A stretch of DNA of 64,000 bases from contig CAJTUV010000015.1 of NCBI GenBank assembly GCA_910579515.1, positions 1-64,000 on the forward strand. The letters are read 5' to 3'. The notes beneath the pieces were generated by a model. That model saw only the letters and a program-made list of their open reading frames with translations, ran no database searches and was not told the DNA's origin. The first letter of the stretch is position 1, and each line of letters opens with the position of its first letter. The stretch comes from an uncultured Hungatella sp. (GTDB lineage: Bacteria; Bacillota; Clostridia; Lachnospirales; Lachnospiraceae). The translations under genes were made by a program, and so were the position numbers. This document shows, piece by piece, positions 15,750-24,450 of the stretch.

Positions 15750-17538
15750 TCCCTACATTATCCTCCGATTCTTTGTATCGCCTTGTGTATGCTTTCAGGC
15801 ATAAATTGCATTCATACTGTTCCTCTGCAGACTCCCATTCCTCTCCGTCAAGACTGATATATCCTTCCCCATCTGCCAAATTTACAGTTTCAGTAACATT
15901 GTCCGACGGATACTCAACTGCCAAGGGATATTCATTTCCCGGAGTCCTCAAATGAACAATCACGCCAAACCGTTCCCCGCTCTTTAGCGCTATTGTATCC
16001 TCCCAGGAAATCGTATAATATCCGCTGTGTTTTAGAGTTCCCTTTGCCACCACCCTGCTATTTTTCAAATCACCGCTGTCTTTGACATTTCTCGCAATAG
16101 AAATTTCATAGGAAGTATTTTCCCAAACTGCATAGAATCCTGCTCCATACAACTGCTCCTGTGTCTTGGCCTCAAATATATTCGCTCCATAAACATCTTC
16201 GTGCTCATCATATCCGATTTGTCCTACCCAGCCGCATAAATCGCTTTGATACACAGCCTTTTCCGGCTCTGCCTCCTCCACGCCTGTATACACCACGTTC
16301 GTGCTTCCGATACGGCTGTCATAATAAGACACATAAAAATATCCCTGGTCTCCAAAAATCTCTCCCCAGCTGTTAAGGCACAAAAATGCGCCGTCCCCTG
16401 GCGCCTGTGTGGGAAAGTTTTCTTTTGGGTAAGAATCATCCCACCCAACAATCACAATGTCATGGTTAGGCGGCTGACTCCCGTCATAAAAGTATGCGTG
16501 GTTCTCCTGGCTGTAATGTACTGATTGTCCCTGCCCATCCACCATGGATGTGTACAAGGAGCTTTGTACTCCTCCATAAAGAAATACGGCCTCCTTAATA
16601 GCCCGATAGTCCTTGTCCGGTAAAATCTGAATCTCTCTGACATGAACTGCGGGCTTTAATCCCTCTGGCGAAACCCCGTCACCATAAGGATCTTCCGCCT
16701 CCAATACTGGCCCCTGCCAGGCCAATAAGTAGGCCATAGACATTGTATAGTCTCCGCCTTCTTCCTGATTTAATGAAAAACTGTTGTGAAGAGACATGTG
16801 GTCCACAGAAAAAATCTCCTTCTCCCTCGGGAGTCTGGCCGATTCCAGAGCCGTCAAAGCCGCAAAAGACCAACATGTCCCATATTCTCCCTGATCTTTT
16901 ACCAAAGGCGCTTTTTTCACTGCCCGATAATCATACTGATCAGGAATCCTGAATTTTCTCCTGCTCAGATTCCATGTACTTCCCTTCAATTCCGATACAG
17001 CCCGTACTGTATAGCTTCCCAACGGCCAATCCGTAGTATATCCATAAACCGTCTCTGCAATCTGAAGAGGCAGATATAGCTTACCGTCTGTCTTTTTGGG
17101 CGCCGCTTCAAGAGGAATCCTCGACTGTCCCACCATCATAAAATCCTGTCCGATTTTTAAGCCGACTCGCACAGTTCCTCCCTGCATGAGAATGTGGGCG
17201 TCTGGATATTCTAACACTGAAATTCCAAAAGCCCTCTTCCACATGTCTGCAGAAATCAGAACTTCCATTTCCTCTGTTACCATTATATCTCTCTGATACC
17301 TGAGTCCGTCAACCTCAAGGGAAAGGATTCCCGGTTCTGCCTCCATCTTGGCATACTTTTGAAAAGCCAGACCTTCCTCCAGTCTTTCGCTTCTAACTTC
17401 CGTTGTCGTATCTAAAACAGAAATCTGCACGGTATCCAGGCTGTTATTCTCTGTCCCTCCTAAAATACCAGCAAAAAAGCTTGCCCAAACTGCCGGAAAT
17501 ACAATCAGCATTTTTCTGAAAAAAGAACCCCAATTCAC
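15739..17538 (-). CDS. Exported papain-like (C1A) cysteine protease
   Basis: The 599-residue protein starts at GTG 17538 behind CGAGG and has an N-terminal membrane or signal segment (MLIVFPAVWASFFAGI). Residues 75-185 resemble a copper-amine-oxidase N-terminal-like wall-associated domain. The papain-like domain then carries all catalytic residues: Gln216 and Cys222 (DQGEYGTCWSFAA), His359 (NHDIVIVGWDD) and Asn389 (LNSWGEIFGDQGYF). A C-terminal beta-rich, lectin-like domain follows. It probably acts at the cell surface on proteins. It is embedded in a housekeeping operon between the RNA methyltransferase and rdgB. Confidence 0.85.
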   Translation of the reverse strand: MNWGSFFRKMLIVFPAVWASFFAGILGGTENNSLDTVQISVLDTTTEVRSERLEEGLAFQKYAKMEAEPGILSLEVDGLRYQRDIMVTEEMEVLISADMWKRAFGISVLEYPDAHILMQGGTVRVGLKIGQDFMMVGQSRIPLEAAPKKTDGKLYLPLQIAETVYGYTTDWPLGSYTVRAVSELKGSTWNLSRRKFRIPDQYDYRAVKKAPLVKDQGEYGTCWSFAALTALESARLPREKEIFSVDHMSLHNSFSLNQEEGGDYTMSMAYLLAWQGPVLEAEDPYGDGVSPEGLKPAVHVREIQILPDKDYRAIKEAVFLYGGVQSSLYTSMVDGQGQSVHYSQENHAYFYDGSQPPNHDIVIVGWDDSYPKENFPTQAPGDGAFLCLNSWGEIFGDQGYFYVSYYDSRIGSTNVVYTGVEEAEPEKAVYQSDLCGWVGQIGYDEHEDVYGANIFEAKTQEQLYGAGFYAVWENTSYEISIARNVKDSGDLKNSRVVAKGTLKHSGYYTISWEDTIALKSGERFGVIVHLRTPGNEYPLAVEYPSDNVTETVNLADGEGYISLDGEEWESAEEQYECNLCLKAYTRRYKESEDNVGNET

Positions 17539-17540
17539 AT

Positions 17541-18695
17541 CTATCCTCGTTTTCTGACTGGCGGCTTCGGACCCAGAAACTGATAATAATAGGTTTTTAT
17601 CATTCCATTATAAATTTTCCGGTTCTTATCCGCTTTTCTCCCAATATATTTCTCTGCGTCTTCATAGGCTGTAATAATGTATGCAGACCAGCTGTCTAAT
17701 GCCCGAAAGCGCTCTCCAATTTCCTGATATAACGCCGGAAGATTTTCCTTCTCCTCAATCCTCTCCCCATAAGGCGGATTGGTAATCAGAAATCCATACT
17801 TCTTAGGATGGCTGAAAGCGCTTAAAGGCCGTTTCTGAAAATGAATCAATTTCTCCACGCCTGCCGCCTCAGCATTAGACTTGGCCGCTTTTATAACCTC
17901 TCCATCCAAATCATACCCCTGAATATCCACCTGAATACCTAAATCCACTAAATCATTGGCCTCGTCGATGGTCTCATACCAGCGCTTTTTAGGGATCAGA
18001 TTTTCCCAATCTTCTGCCAGAAAGGACCGGTTCATGCCAGGAGCCATGTTAGCGGCCATCATTGCAGCTTCAATCGGAAAAGTTCCACATCCGCAGAAAG
18101 GATCCACCAAAATCCTGTCTTTTTTCCACGGAGTCAGAAGAATCAATGCTGCTGCCAGAGTTTCTGTAATTGGCGCTTTGCTGGCCAAAGTTCGATATCC
18201 TCTTTTGTGGAGAGATTCCCCCGACGTGTCGATTCCCACAGTAACCTGGTCTTTATACAAAAATACCCTCAACGGAAAACTGCTTCCTGTCTCAGGAAAC
18301 ACTTCAAGGCCATAGGCTTGCTTCATTCGCTCTACCATGGCCTTTTTCACAATTCTCTGAATATCTGACGGGCTGAACAATTTGCTTTTAATTGAGGAAG
18401 CCTTTGTCACCCAAAACTTCCCATCCTTGGGAATCAAGTCCTCCCATGAGATATTTTTTATATTCTGAAATAATTCTTCAAACGTCTCTGCGTGAAAGCT
18501 TCCGGCCTTCAAAAGAACCCGTTCTGCAGTTCTCAAGAATACGTTTGCCCTGCAAATCGCCTCGTCGTCTCCCAAAAACGTTACTCTTCCATCCTCTACC
18601 TGGGAAATTTCATAACCTAAATCCAGGATCTCTTTTTTTAATACCGCCTCCATGCCAAAATGGCATGGAGCGATGAGTTCAAAATATTTCTTCAC
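17541..18695 (-). CDS. THUMP-domain class I RNA methyltransferase (YpsC/RlmL-like)
   Basis: The 384-residue protein has an N-terminal ferredoxin-like plus THUMP RNA-binding region (residues 1-155) and a Rossmann methyltransferase. The SAM-binding loop is DPFCGCGTFPIEAA, and the catalytic motif TNPPYGER is typical of N2-guanine methylation. It resembles the N-terminal half of E. coli RlmL and B. subtilis YpsC, acting on 23S rRNA. The target nucleotide is inferred from the family. It lies 10 nt after the phosphoesterase gene and 2 nt before the protease gene. Confidence 0.9.
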   Translation of the reverse strand: MKKYFELIAPCHFGMEAVLKKEILDLGYEISQVEDGRVTFLGDDEAICRANVFLRTAERVLLKAGSFHAETFEELFQNIKNISWEDLIPKDGKFWVTKASSIKSKLFSPSDIQRIVKKAMVERMKQAYGLEVFPETGSSFPLRVFLYKDQVTVGIDTSGESLHKRGYRTLASKAPITETLAAALILLTPWKKDRILVDPFCGCGTFPIEAAMMAANMAPGMNRSFLAEDWENLIPKKRWYETIDEANDLVDLGIQVDIQGYDLDGEVIKAAKSNAEAAGVEKLIHFQKRPLSAFSHPKKYGFLITNPPYGERIEEKENLPALYQEIGERFRALDSWSAYIITAYEDAEKYIGRKADKNRKIYNGMIKTYYYQFLGPKPPVRKRG

Positions 18696-18705
18696 AAAAA
18701 ACTCC

Positions 18706-19248
18706 TTATAAATTTATTTCCTTTATCTTGTGTCCTTCAAAATCATAAATGGTAAATATCTGTCCCTCCAGCATTCCATAGCTGTTAGGATTCCCTCCTT
18801 TTGGCAGGGAAACGGAACCGGGATTTAACAATACGTACTCTCTAAATGGTTCTGCTACTGGAAGATGAGTGTGCCCATGAATCAAAATATCCCCTGGCTG
18901 CATCGGAGGAAGGGCCTCTTCGTGATACACATGGCCATGGGTGGCATAAATCGTCTTTCCATTTAACTCCAAAAGCGCATAGTCTGCTAAAATCGGAAAC
19001 TCCAACACCATTTGATCAATCTCTGCATCACAATTCCCTCTGACAGCATAGATATGCTCTTTATTCTCATTGAGCATACCAAAAACCTGCTTTGGGTCAT
19101 ATTCTTTTGGCAGCTCGTTACGTGGTCCATGATACAAAATATCCCCTAGCAGAATCAGGCGCTTCGCCCCTGATTTTTGGAAAACCTCCAGCATCCTTTT
19201 ACAATAATAAGCAGAGCCATGAATATCTGATGCAAACATATATTTCAT
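18706..19248 (-). CDS. yfcE: YfcE family phosphodiesterase
   Basis: The 180-residue calcineurin-like phosphoesterase has ASDIHGS, LLGDILYHGPRN, VRGNCD, THGHVYHE and IHGHTH. The long GDILYHGPRN insert and overall length match E. coli YfcE. ATG 19248 follows AGGAGGAAACGAT. It is the first gene of the operon running to 14659 and so has a divergent paralogue at the operon's other end. Physiological substrate unknown. Confidence 0.92.
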   Translation of the reverse strand: MKYMFASDIHGSAYYCKRMLEVFQKSGAKRLILLGDILYHGPRNELPKEYDPKQVFGMLNENKEHIYAVRGNCDAEIDQMVLEFPILADYALLELNGKTIYATHGHVYHEEALPPMQPGDILIHGHTHLPVAEPFREYVLLNPGSVSLPKGGNPNSYGMLEGQIFTIYDFEGHKIKEINL

Positions 19249-19350
19249 ATCGTTTCCTCCTAGGCGTCATAAGCCTGTTCTAGTTTTTGTGCCAGTTCCA
19301 CTGGCTGAACTCTTATTAGTATTTTAAAGCCACCGCCTGTCATCTGTCAA

Positions 19351-19662
19351 CTAATTCTGAACCAGATACTTCCCCCTATATGCCATCAAGCCACCGCCTG
19401 CGTTGATTACCTGATATCCCTCTTCCCACAGCCGATTGCAGGCCAGCATACTTTGACTTCCTCTGGAGCAGTAAAACACGATTGGAACCTGTGTTGGAAG
19501 CTCATCTATATGTTCCTCCAACTCATCAAACGGAATATTTACGGCTCCCATCAAATGATAATCCTCAAAGGCTTCCCTGTTTCTTAAATCTACCAGGCAC
19601 ATGGGCCTCTTACTGTCAATCCAATCCTCCAATTCCCACATCGTTATAGTATTATATGACAT
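19351..19662 (-). CDS. Single-domain rhodanese-like protein
   Basis: The 103-residue protein is a single rhodanese fold with the active-site Cys in FYCSRGSQSM and the family strand CLVDLRNREAFEDYHLMGAV. It could carry sulfur or act in phosphate/arsenate chemistry. ATG 19662 has AGGTGA upstream; a GTG at 19671 is the alternative. It appears to be transcribed alone, between two leftward genes, with a terminator just upstream at 19702-19735. Confidence 0.88.
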   Translation of the reverse strand: MSYNTITMWELEDWIDSKRPMCLVDLRNREAFEDYHLMGAVNIPFDELEEHIDELPTQVPIVFYCSRGSQSMLACNRLWEEGYQVINAGGGLMAYRGKYLVQN

Positions 19663-19701
19663 GTTTATCACCTGTCCTTATTTCTTATTATCAGTATATG
19701 T

Positions 19702-19735
19702 AAAAAGCCGCCCCATGTCCACAGGGCGACTTTTT
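19702..19735. terminator. Rho-independent terminator
   Basis: The stem AAAAAG-CGCCC/GGGCG-CTTTTT brackets a short loop and has A- and T-tracts on both sides, so it could work in both directions. It should end the transcript of the Asn/Gln-rich gene before the rhodanese gene. Confidence 0.75.
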
Positions 19736-19748
19736 GCCGTATTTAGAA

Positions 19749-19910
19749 CTAGCGGTTGCTGTTCTGGCTGTTGTTCTGATTGTTGTTGCGGCTGCTGTTC
19801 TGATTGCTGTTGCGGCTGCTGTTCTGATTGTTGTTCTGGCTGTTATTCTGATTGTTGTTGTGGTTGCAGTTCTGGCTGTTATCCATATCATTGTAGTTAT
19901 TTCTTGCCAT
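19749..19910 (-). CDS. Asn/Gln-rich low-complexity 53-aa protein
   Basis: The ATG at 19910 has AGGAGGT 8 nt upstream, and the frame ends 14 nt before a terminator, so this looks like a genuine single-gene unit. After MARNNYNDMDN the product is almost wholly Asn, Gln, Ser and Arg in loose QNNS/QNSSRN repeats: 25 Asn and 7 Gln among 53 residues, one Cys, and no hydrophobic segment. The repetition gives long frames on both strands, but only this one has a ribosome site. The composition is prion-like or disordered. Function unknown; short Asn-rich proteins can be spore-associated, but nothing here shows that. Confidence 0.7.
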   Translation of the reverse strand: MARNNYNDMDNSQNCNHNNNQNNSQNNNQNSSRNSNQNSSRNNNQNNSQNSNR

Positions 19911-19993
19911 AGTATGGTACCTCCTAAAAGAAATGTTTTTTGTTACAGGAGTAGTATGGCATATTCAAAAAATATTATACATGAAAAAGTTGT

Positions 19994-20734
19994 TTAATCG
20001 CCAAGAACGTTTACAACACGGATAGGAGCACGGTAATTCCACGGAGACACCTTCACTCCTGTTTTATATGTAGAAGCATGAACAACTTGTCCATCGCCAA
20101 TGTACATAGCCACATGATTGATATGGCTGCCGCTTCCGTAAAAAAGCAAGTCCCCCGGCCGCATCAAATCTGCGCTGATTGCAACTCCTTGAGAAGCCTG
20201 AGTCGTAGAACTCCGGTTCATGGAAACGCCAATGCCATTCTGCATCACGTACTGAATAAATCCCGAGCAATCAAATCCTGTAGCTGGACTGCTTCCTGCC
20301 GCCCTATAAGAACATCCAATAAACTGAAGTGCAAAATTCACTAATGTTTTTCTTCTCTCCTCAGAAGCCTGCTGCCCTGCTGCCTGCTGTGCTTTTGCCG
20401 CTTCCTGGGAAGCTTCATACTCACCGAGGCTTAACACGGAAAACCCATTTTCTGTAGATATGTATCCTACCTGATCTCCAACCTGGATCTCCATCCAGCC
20501 GTCCCCTTCATCTTCCCGAACCTGATAAGATTCTCCTGCCTTTACCTCTTTTAATACATCTCCAGAGTTCACAGACATGTAAATTGTGGAATTTCCCCCA
20601 GCTACCGCCACATAATTGCCATTCTTTATGCCAGGTCCCTTTGGAGCCCCAAAGGCTGTCCCTGAATATAAAACTGCAAAGCAACCACATAATGCTGCGA
20701 AGCGGATTCCCTGCTGTAATTGTTTTCTTATCAT
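19994..20734 (-). CDS. Secreted NlpC/P60 (C40) peptidoglycan hydrolase with SH3 domain
   Basis: The start at ATG 20734 has GGAGG five nt upstream. The 246-residue protein has a signal peptide ending near GTAFGA, an SH3b-like region (residues 45-105) and an Ala/Gln-rich linker. A C-terminal NlpC/P60 domain has the catalytic Cys in GFDCSGFIQY and His in HINHVAMY. It should cut the D-Glu-diamino-acid bond in wall peptides. It stands alone. The 204-bp palindrome lies in its upstream region and may separate it from its promoter. Confidence 0.92.
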   Translation of the reverse strand: MIRKQLQQGIRFAALCGCFAVLYSGTAFGAPKGPGIKNGNYVAVAGGNSTIYMSVNSGDVLKEVKAGESYQVREDEGDGWMEIQVGDQVGYISTENGFSVLSLGEYEASQEAAKAQQAAGQQASEERRKTLVNFALQFIGCSYRAAGSSPATGFDCSGFIQYVMQNGIGVSMNRSSTTQASQGVAISADLMRPGDLLFYGSGSHINHVAMYIGDGQVVHASTYKTGVKVSPWNYRAPIRVVNVLGD

Positions 20735-20862
20735 ATTAACCTCCATACTGTAAATTCTGGTTTTGTATGTATCATAAAAGTTTAAATTTCTTTTCAATTT
20801 ATTACGAATTTGTTAACTGTAATTAGAATTATATTTCATAACTATTACTTTGTCAAGTAAAA

Positions 20863-21066
20863 AAAACTAGAACTGTTAAAACATTGTTACTGTTCACGGG
20901 AGGGGGCCATCTTCTTGCCCGTTTTCAACGGACAAGAAGCAGCGGGCAAAGCCCGATGCGGAAAAAACGGATAAAAACAGTGTTACAAGCAAGCTTGACA
21001 CCTGTTTTTATCCGTTTTCCCCGCCCCGTGAACTGTAACGATATATTACAAAACAGTTCTAGTTTT
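20863..21066. repeat. 204-bp nested inverted repeat, MITE-like
   Basis: The outer arms AAAACTAGAACTGTT (20863-20877) and its exact complement (21052-21066) enclose a second arm pair, GTTACTGTTCACGGG and CCCGTGAACTGTAAC, with one mismatch. Inside are two further hairpins: CTTCTTG-CCCGTT/AACGG-CAAGAAG at 20911-20939, and a long stem at 20966-21020 built on CGGATAAAAACAG. It encodes nothing. The architecture suits a non-autonomous mobile element or a structured RNA. A clear target-site duplication is not visible. Confidence 0.7.
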
Positions 21067-21089
21067 ATTACAAAGCCTAATATCATCTT

Positions 21090-21575
21090 TTATTGTCTTC
21101 TATGAAAATTCTTTACAATCCAAACCACCATCCAAATCAAAAGGATAGGGCCTAACAGCGGTGCAAGAAGCGAAAAGATACCGCCTATAATTGCGAATAT
21201 CAAATAGATAATCGCAAAAACAATCACAACAAAAAGCAGTTTCCAATACCATTTATTCAAATTAATGTAACGAAACGTACCGCCGGCTCCAAAGCTCTCC
21301 GGCTGCCTGTCATAGTCTGACTGACGACCGGAGTTTTCATAGGAGTACGTCTCCTCATACTGATTCTTTCCAGCTCCATCTGTCGTATCCTCAATCGTTC
21401 TGGCAATCAGACGGGGGTCTCCAATTTCGTCAATTACCGCTTCTTCTGTGCGCCCTTTACGGACTTCCTCTGTGATATAGTTATCATAATATCGTATATT
21501 TTCTTCAATCACTCTGGACGGCACATCTCCATTCAGGGCCCGACGAAGACTCTGAAGAAATTCCTCTTTTCTCAT
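21090..21575 (-). CDS. HAAS/DUF1700 family membrane protein
   Basis: The 161-residue protein has an N-terminal HAAS helical domain (MRKEEFLQSLRRALNGDVP and EEVRKGRTEEAVIDEIGDPR). A Gln/Tyr-rich linker and two C-terminal membrane segments (residues 112-155) follow. Such proteins usually sit beside a PadR regulator, and none is present here. The ATG at 21575 has GGAGAATTTC upstream. Function of the family is poorly known; signalling or envelope-stress roles are inferred elsewhere. Confidence 0.85.
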   Translation of the reverse strand: MRKEEFLQSLRRALNGDVPSRVIEENIRYYDNYITEEVRKGRTEEAVIDEIGDPRLIARTIEDTTDGAGKNQYEETYSYENSGRQSDYDRQPESFGAGGTFRYINLNKWYWKLLFVVIVFAIIYLIFAIIGGIFSLLAPLLGPILLIWMVVWIVKNFHRRQ

Positions 21576-21617
21576 GAAATTCTCCTTTAACCTTTCTTTT
21601 TTCTTCTGTCTGCCTTT

Positions 21618-23552
21618 TTAAACCTTTTCTTTCAAAACCCCCTCTCGGTAAGCAGACACCAGCTCCTTCAAATCCCGGATTCGTTCTTCTAATTCTTTCC
21701 CTAAATCCGTGTCTCCAACCATAACCCGGGATTTCATCTTCTCTACGATAGTCACCTTAGGCGTATTCTTCTCTCCTGGGCAAAAGGGCACATGCTCTGC
21801 CAAAGCCAGATGATTGGAATTGTAAATGAGCGTATAGCCTGCAATCCCTGTCTTACTTTGATATGCCTTAGAAAGCCCGCCGTCAATAATGAACAGTTTG
21901 CCGCCGGCTTTAACGGGAGTCTCCCCATCCTTTAGCTTGACTGGCACATGACCGTTGATTATGTGAGCTCCCTTGGTGGGAAGACCAAATTCCTTTAAAA
22001 TCTTATCACAGTACTCTTCCTTTACGCTTAACTGATAATAGGGATTCATCGTTTCCTTGTGGGTCGATTTATCTTCAATAAAATAGTGTTCAAAGGTTGT
22101 CATTTTATCCTTCCCAAACAACGGCGATTTTGCTCCGCACCACAAATACCACATAAAATCCCTGGCCTTCTCTTTGTCTGGATGACTTTCTGGGAGAGAA
22201 TATGCACTCTGCACCATCTTGTTAATAAGATCCATCAAAGACTTTCCAGAATAAGAATGCCCCCTAAAATGAATGGCGTCAAAACTTCCGTCCTTTTTCA
22301 TAGGAATGCAGCCATGATACAGCAGATTATGATTATAGGATTTATACATAGCCCCATTGGAATAAATAAATTTAATGTGCCTGTGTAAAAGGACACTGTG
22401 GCGGAAGGACATTTTCAGCGTATGAAGCAGCTCCTCTTCCTCCTGCGTTAACGCCAGAGGGTCCTTAGGATTGACCGTTGGAAGCTTCATATCCAACATT
22501 GGATATTCTTTTTCGTCTACAGTGACTGTTCCTTTTTCAAAATTCACCTGTTCCAAAAGCCGTCTGTGATCCATCTCATAGTCTGGATGGCGCTTGATAA
22601 TCTGGCCTTCTACCTTAAACTGAATAATCGCGATAGCCTTGTGCATCTTGGCCGCAAGCCCCGGATCCACAGCATCGTAAATATTCTGGTCCAGAATGTG
22701 AGGAGCAAACCGCTGACACGGGTCGTCCCGATATACATTGGCAGCAAACATGGATAATGGACGCAGGTTGATCCCATATCCGTCTTCCAGCACGTCAAAT
22801 CCATTGTAACTGATGGCGATGCGAAGCACGTTGCAGATACATGCTAAGTTTCCTGTAGCGGCTCCCATCCAGGAAATATCGTGGTTTCCCCACTGAATAT
22901 CCACATCGTGAAAATTCATCAGCTCATTCATAATCAGGTCCGCCCTTGGACCTCTGTCAAAAATATCACCGATGATATGGAGGCTGTCAATGGTCAGATT
23001 TTGAATCAGTTCACACAGAGCACAGATAAATTCATCTGCAATATCAATATCAATGATGGATCGGACAATCTCGCTGTAATATATTTTCTTATTATCTGCA
23101 TTATAATCCACATGAAGCATCTCATCCACGATATAGGCGAAATCTGGCGGCAATTTTTTGCGGACCTTAGAACGGGTATATTTTGAGGATACCACCTTAC
23201 AAATTTGTAAAAGGCGATAGATTGTGATCCTTCTCCAATCCTCTGTGTTCCTTCCGGCCAGAGCCATTTGATTCAATACTTTATTGGGATAGTATATCAG
23301 ATTCGCTAACTCTTCCTCCTCTTCCTCCGAAATTACGTACCCAAAAGTCTCTTTGATTTTCTCCCGAATAATACCGGAGGAGCTTCTTAACAGATGAATA
23401 AATGCCTCATGCTCTCCATGTAAATCACTAAAAAAATATTCCGTCCCTTTAGGCAGCCCCCTGATAGCTGTCAGATTAATGATCTCACTACATGCCGCCT
23501 TCACCGTGGGATACTCCCTGGCCAGTAGCTTTAAATATGCCACATCCCTCAT
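21618..23552 (-). CDS. fbp: Class III fructose-1,6-bisphosphatase
   Basis: The 644-residue protein matches the Firmicute-type class III enzyme, a calcineurin-like phosphoesterase. Metal-binding motifs include FSDLHGEHEAF, IIGDIFDRGPRAD, WGNHDISWMG and NGHVPVK. It converts fructose-1,6-bisphosphate to fructose-6-phosphate in gluconeogenesis. ATG 23552 follows GGAGGGAAGAAA. It is divergent from the MBL hydrolase at 23641 and followed 42 nt later by the DUF1700 gene. Length is usual for the family. Confidence 0.96.
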   Translation of the reverse strand: MRDVAYLKLLAREYPTVKAACSEIINLTAIRGLPKGTEYFFSDLHGEHEAFIHLLRSSSGIIREKIKETFGYVISEEEEEELANLIYYPNKVLNQMALAGRNTEDWRRITIYRLLQICKVVSSKYTRSKVRKKLPPDFAYIVDEMLHVDYNADNKKIYYSEIVRSIIDIDIADEFICALCELIQNLTIDSLHIIGDIFDRGPRADLIMNELMNFHDVDIQWGNHDISWMGAATGNLACICNVLRIAISYNGFDVLEDGYGINLRPLSMFAANVYRDDPCQRFAPHILDQNIYDAVDPGLAAKMHKAIAIIQFKVEGQIIKRHPDYEMDHRRLLEQVNFEKGTVTVDEKEYPMLDMKLPTVNPKDPLALTQEEEELLHTLKMSFRHSVLLHRHIKFIYSNGAMYKSYNHNLLYHGCIPMKKDGSFDAIHFRGHSYSGKSLMDLINKMVQSAYSLPESHPDKEKARDFMWYLWCGAKSPLFGKDKMTTFEHYFIEDKSTHKETMNPYYQLSVKEEYCDKILKEFGLPTKGAHIINGHVPVKLKDGETPVKAGGKLFIIDGGLSKAYQSKTGIAGYTLIYNSNHLALAEHVPFCPGEKNTPKVTIVEKMKSRVMVGDTDLGKELEERIRDLKELVSAYREGVLKEKV

Positions 23553-23640
23553 TTTCTTCCCTCCAATATTGCAAATTTCTTTTTCTTATAGTACCATAAA
23601 TATTATAAAATGGGAAGTTCTTATCAGGAGGAACAAAATT

Positions 23641-24450
23641 ATGGAACAGCTCTATGTATTTGGAACGGGCAACGCTTCAGTGACCCGATGCTATAACACC
23701 TGCTTTTCACTTAGAAACTCGGACGGGCAGTATTTTATGGTGGATACAGGAGGCGGGAATGGCATTCTCAGAATTTTGGAAGACATGAAGGTAGATTTGT
23801 CAAACATTCACCATATTTTTATTACTCATGAACACACAGATCATCTGCTGGGAATCATATGGATGATTCGGATTATCGCTGCCCGTATGCGAAGCGGTCT
23901 CTATGAAGGGGAACTGCATATTTACTGCCATGAAGATTTGACAAACACCATCTCCACCATCTGCCGTCTCACACTCCAGGGAAAATTCTATAACATGATT
24001 GGAGAGAGAATCCATCTCATCCCTGTGCAGGATGGCCAGAGTGTTCCGATTCTCCATTATTCTGTAACATTTTTTGATATCCACTCTACTAAGGCAAAAC
24101 AGTTTGGTTTTACCACACTCCTGGAGAGCGGGCAAAAATTTACCTGCTGTGGCGATGAACCCTTTCATCCCGACTGTATGGATTATGTGAAAGGAAGCTG
24201 TTGGCTGACTCATGAAGCCTTCTGTTTATATAGCCAGAGAGAACTTTTTAAACCTTATGAAAAACACCACAGCACGGTAAAGGATGCCTGTCAGACGGCT
24301 GAGAAACTGGATATTAAAAATCTGATTTTATGGCATACGGAGGATAAAAATATTTCCAAAAGGCAGGCGCTGTATTTAGAGGAAGGCATCCCTTATTTTT
24401 CTGGCAGGCTTTTTGTCCCAGAGGATGAGACGATCATTGACCTGGATTAA
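23641..24450 (+). CDS. MBL-fold metallo-hydrolase (RNase Z-like)
   Basis: From ATG 23641 behind AGGAGG the product is 269 residues. It has the metallo-beta-lactamase motif THEHTDHLLG, an Asp-containing strand (CCGDEPF) and a late His (LWHTEDK). The closest shape is RNase Z/phosphodiesterase-like enzymes, but the RNase Z exosite is not evident. Its 3' end overlaps the convergent M23 peptidase gene by 17 nt. The substrate is unknown. Confidence 0.82.
   Translation: MEQLYVFGTGNASVTRCYNTCFSLRNSDGQYFMVDTGGGNGILRILEDMKVDLSNIHHIFITHEHTDHLLGIIWMIRIIAARMRSGLYEGELHIYCHEDLTNTISTICRLTLQGKFYNMIGERIHLIPVQDGQSVPILHYSVTFFDIHSTKAKQFGFTTLLESGQKFTCCGDEPFHPDCMDYVKGSCWLTHEAFCLYSQRELFKPYEKHHSTVKDACQTAEKLDIKNLILWHTEDKNISKRQALYLEEGIPYFSGRLFVPEDETIIDLD

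Noticed and set aside
19601..19912. Rightward frame encoding a striking Cys/Gly-rich repeat resembling a metal-binding protein
   Set aside because: It is the antisense of the Asn/Gln-rich repeat gene, has no ribosome site, and runs through a terminator. The leftward frame at 19749-19910 has the good start signals.
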